From the NCBI GenBank assembly GCA_050633465.1, contig JBOEGO010000007.1, forward strand, positions 62,001 through 126,000: a stretch of 64,000 bases of DNA, in the 5' to 3' direction. The notes beneath the pieces were generated by a model. It did no database searches, was not told the origin of the DNA, and saw nothing but the letters and a program-made list of their open reading frames with translations. A program made the position numbers and the translations under genes. Below are positions 62,458-64,000 of this stretch, in pieces. The number at the start of each line of letters is the position of its first letter. Within the stretch, counting starts at the first letter, position 1. The stretch is from UBA3069 sp050633465 (GTDB taxonomy: Bacteria; Pseudomonadota; Alphaproteobacteria; Rhodobacterales; Rhodobacteraceae).

Positions 62458-62469
62458 ACTGGCGGGGCG

Positions 62470-62889
62470 CTAGATTTGAACGGGCACCATTGTGCCTTGC
62501 ATTACAGCAATCAAAACCTCTTTTTCTGCTTCTATTGCAAAGACTTCGGCGGTGACGACCACCAAGCGGCGGCCGGGTTTCACCACCCGCCCAACGGCGC
62601 GCAGCCGATCACCACGGGCAGGGGCGGTCAGGTTGATTTTGATTTCGGCGGTCACGACCACGGTATTTTCGGGCATGACGGTTTGCGCGGCATAACCCGC
62701 GGCTGTGTCGTCGATTGAAAATGTCAGCCCCGCATGGCCATGCCCCTGATGCTGGCGCGCGCCGGGCAGGATCGGGGCCTCGATCACCACCCGACCCTGG
62801 TCTATCTCGACAATCTGCGCACCAAGTGTCGCCATCATTGGCTGGTTTTTGAAACTGTGCTTGATGCGATCATGGAGCGTATCTGCCAT
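62470..62889 (-). CDS. PaaI-family hotdog thioesterase
   Basis: A 139-residue protein. The motif HGHAGLTFSIDDTAAGYAA contains the catalytic His/Asp features of PaaI thioesterases, followed by VTAEIKINLTAPARGDRL. It hydrolyses acyl-CoA, possibly phenylacetyl- or related thioesters. It lies on the opposite strand between two LytTR paralog genes, converging with the first. A second ATG lies directly before (62892). Confidence 0.88.
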   Translation of the reverse strand: MADTLHDRIKHSFKNQPMMATLGAQIVEIDQGRVVIEAPILPGARQHQGHGHAGLTFSIDDTAAGYAAQTVMPENTVVVTAEIKINLTAPARGDRLRAVGRVVKPGRRLVVVTAEVFAIEAEKEVLIAVMQGTMVPVQI

Positions 62890-63081
62890 CACGGTTTGCG
62901 CCTTTTTTATCGGGAATTTTGGTCGTTAATACCTGCGCCAAAAAGGTTAAGATGCATGGTGCCATAGCCAACCGCAAGGCATAAGGTGCAAAGTAACGCT
63001 GCGATCAACCCTAGGTGGCGGGGCTTGCCTATTGGGCGATTTTTCAAGTAACAGACCGAAATAGAAGGGTTTTTGTTCCCA

Positions 63082-63894
63082 ATGCAATCGGGGGGCCAGG
63101 TGTCGATTAAGTCCATTTTACGAAAGATGTTGGCAGAACTGTTTTCGACGCGGCCGATTGCGGTGGCTGTTTTGTTAACCATGGCAGTGGCGATTGCGGG
63201 CCCGTTCAGCACCTTTATCCTGTTTTCGATACCGGAAAGAGTGGCCTATTGGGGGCTGGTTGTTTTCCTGTCTTTGACCTGTTCCGCATTGGTCCGCGCC
63301 ACGGCGGACGAGCTGTGGCCAGATGGTCCGGTGTGGCGTGATTCCCTTGCTGTGCTGATCGGTATGCCGATTGTCCTGACGCCGCTTTTGGTATTTCTGA
63401 CGCGGTTTGTATTGGATGGCACTGGCTGGACGCCCCCCGGAATGATCAAGATGGGGATATATATCGGGATCGTTTCTGCGGTGGTTGGCATCATGCGCCT
63501 GTCGTTGAAATCGGGCAGTGCCGCAGACATCACATTGGCCGAACAGACCAGCGAAGAAGGCGTGCAAGAGGCACCATTCCCGCGCCTGCATCAACGCCTG
63601 CCAACAGAAGCCAAGGGCCGAATTTTGCGGCTAAGTGCCGATAATCATTTCGTTTTAATCCATACGGAAAAGGGCACGCATCAGGTGCGGATGCGGTTCA
63701 ACGATGCGATTGCGGAAATGGATGCGGTGTTGGGATATTGCGCGCATCGTTCGCATTGGGTTGTGGCGGCGGCGGTCGAATCAACCGAGCGCGAGGGGGC
63801 GAAACTGTTCCTGCGTATGGTTGATGGCGCGTTGGTGCCCGTCAGCCGGAAATACCGAGAGACCCTGGAACAAGCAGGGCTGATCACGGTGTAG
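63082..63894 (+). CDS. Membrane-anchored LytTR regulator (paralog 2)
   Basis: A protein of about 270 residues, sharing layout with paralog 1: four membrane helices (first AVAVLLTMAVAIAGPFSTFILF) followed by a LytTR domain (ILRLSADNHFVLIHTEKGTHQVRMRF, YCAHRSHWVVAAAVES, VPVSRKYRETLEQAGL). ATG 63082 is preferred; TTG 63073 and GTG 63103 are alternatives. Its position is about 620 bases from paralog 1. Target genes unknown; the repeat-rich region after it is a candidate site. Confidence 0.84.
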   Translation: MQSGGQVSIKSILRKMLAELFSTRPIAVAVLLTMAVAIAGPFSTFILFSIPERVAYWGLVVFLSLTCSALVRATADELWPDGPVWRDSLAVLIGMPIVLTPLLVFLTRFVLDGTGWTPPGMIKMGIYIGIVSAVVGIMRLSLKSGSAADITLAEQTSEEGVQEAPFPRLHQRLPTEAKGRILRLSADNHFVLIHTEKGTHQVRMRFNDAIAEMDAVLGYCAHRSHWVVAAAVESTEREGAKLFLRMVDGALVPVSRKYRETLEQAGLITV

Positions 63895-63925
63895 TGCCGG
63901 GATTGCCGCAGGGCGAAAACCGCCG

Positions 63926-63990
63926 ATACGGATCGTATGAAACACCGTATGAATCCAGAGAATCCATAGATTCAAGGGGGTGAATCCATG
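63926..63990 (+). promoter_or_regulatory. Repeat-rich region before the gene at window end
   Basis: ATACG-GAT-CGTAT palindrome (63926-63938); direct repeat CGTATGAA at 63934 and 63946, 12 bases apart; GAATCCA repeated at 63951, 63960 and 63982; and GAATC-CATA-GATTC (63960-63973). GGGGG at 63976-63980 suggests a ribosome binding site. The regulator is not known. Confidence 0.4.
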
Positions 63991-64000
63991 AAAACGCAAA
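63988..64000 (+). CDS. Possible gene start cut by window end
   Basis: An ATG at 63988 preceded by a GGGGG box begins MKTQ and runs off the window. Only four codons can be seen, so no product can be assigned. Confidence 0.3.

Noticed and set aside
1..64000. tRNA, rRNA, CRISPR array, insertion sequence or prophage
   Set aside because: No tRNA-like cloverleaf with a TTCGANT loop was found in the gaps, no regularly spaced repeats were seen, and no transposase or phage gene is present. XerC is the housekeeping recombinase.

Overview
The window is a gene-dense bacterial chromosome segment of roughly 60 percent G+C, with very short intergenic gaps and many 4-base start/stop overlaps. Gene content points to an alphaproteobacterium of the order Rhodobacterales (Roseobacter group). 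The markers are an Hsp20 gene followed by a DUF1150 gene, a divergent trxB/Lrp pair, a fused ATP sulfurylase-APS kinase, a phosphatidylcholine synthase, a MidA-type methyltransferase, DUF1127 and DUF465 small proteins, and a full tol-pal cluster. I see no IS element, prophage, CRISPR array, tRNA or rRNA. The segment reads as core chromosome.

Layout. 0-3.4 kb: end of rpmB, a small secreted protein with a PCuAC copper chaperone, a Sir2 deacylase, an M50 protease and a small secreted protein. 3.5-9.5 kb: zinc-independent oxidoreductase, exported esterase coupled to an orphan PhnM-like hydrolase, purEK, an exported DUF4375 protein and a DUF465 protein. 9.5-16.7 kb: Hsp20-DUF1150 behind an RpoH-type promoter, cytochrome b561, sat-cysC, a cupin, trxB/lrp and a Hint-domain protein. 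17-29.8 kb: pgeF-midA-lgt, ubiK, the 5-oxoprolinase genes pxpBCA, truA, ycjX-GNAT-ycjF, a large DUF2339 membrane protein and a truncated hemoglobin. 29.9-39.4 kb: ileS with a candidate leader peptide, an O6-alkylguanine methyltransferase, pcs, xerC-DUF484, a transaldolase and priA. 39.4-46 kb: YeeE/YedE transporter, cupin, MFS and MATE transporters, prmA, and small proteins. 46-54 kb: ruvCAB, a methyltransferase, ftsH and tilS. 53-59.3 kb: ybgC-tolQRA, an extra TolA-domain gene, tolB-pal-cpoB. 59.4-64 kb: MOSC protein, folD, and two membrane-anchored LytTR regulators.

The most interesting signals are these. (1) A 16-codon reading frame with four Ile codons lies just upstream of ileS, apparently starting at the predicted transcription start, and is followed by mutually exclusive hairpins. 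This is a candidate ribosome-mediated attenuator. (2) A free-standing, signal-peptide-bearing copy of the TolA C-terminal domain sits between tolA and tolB. (3) A near-identical 39-bp dispersed repeat occurs twice. One copy pairs with a nearby inverted half copy to form a very long hairpin after priA. (4) A textbook alphaproteobacterial sigma-32 promoter precedes hsp20. (5) Two paralogous transmembrane LytTR regulators have no kinase partner. All calls come from reading sequence; no database search was run.
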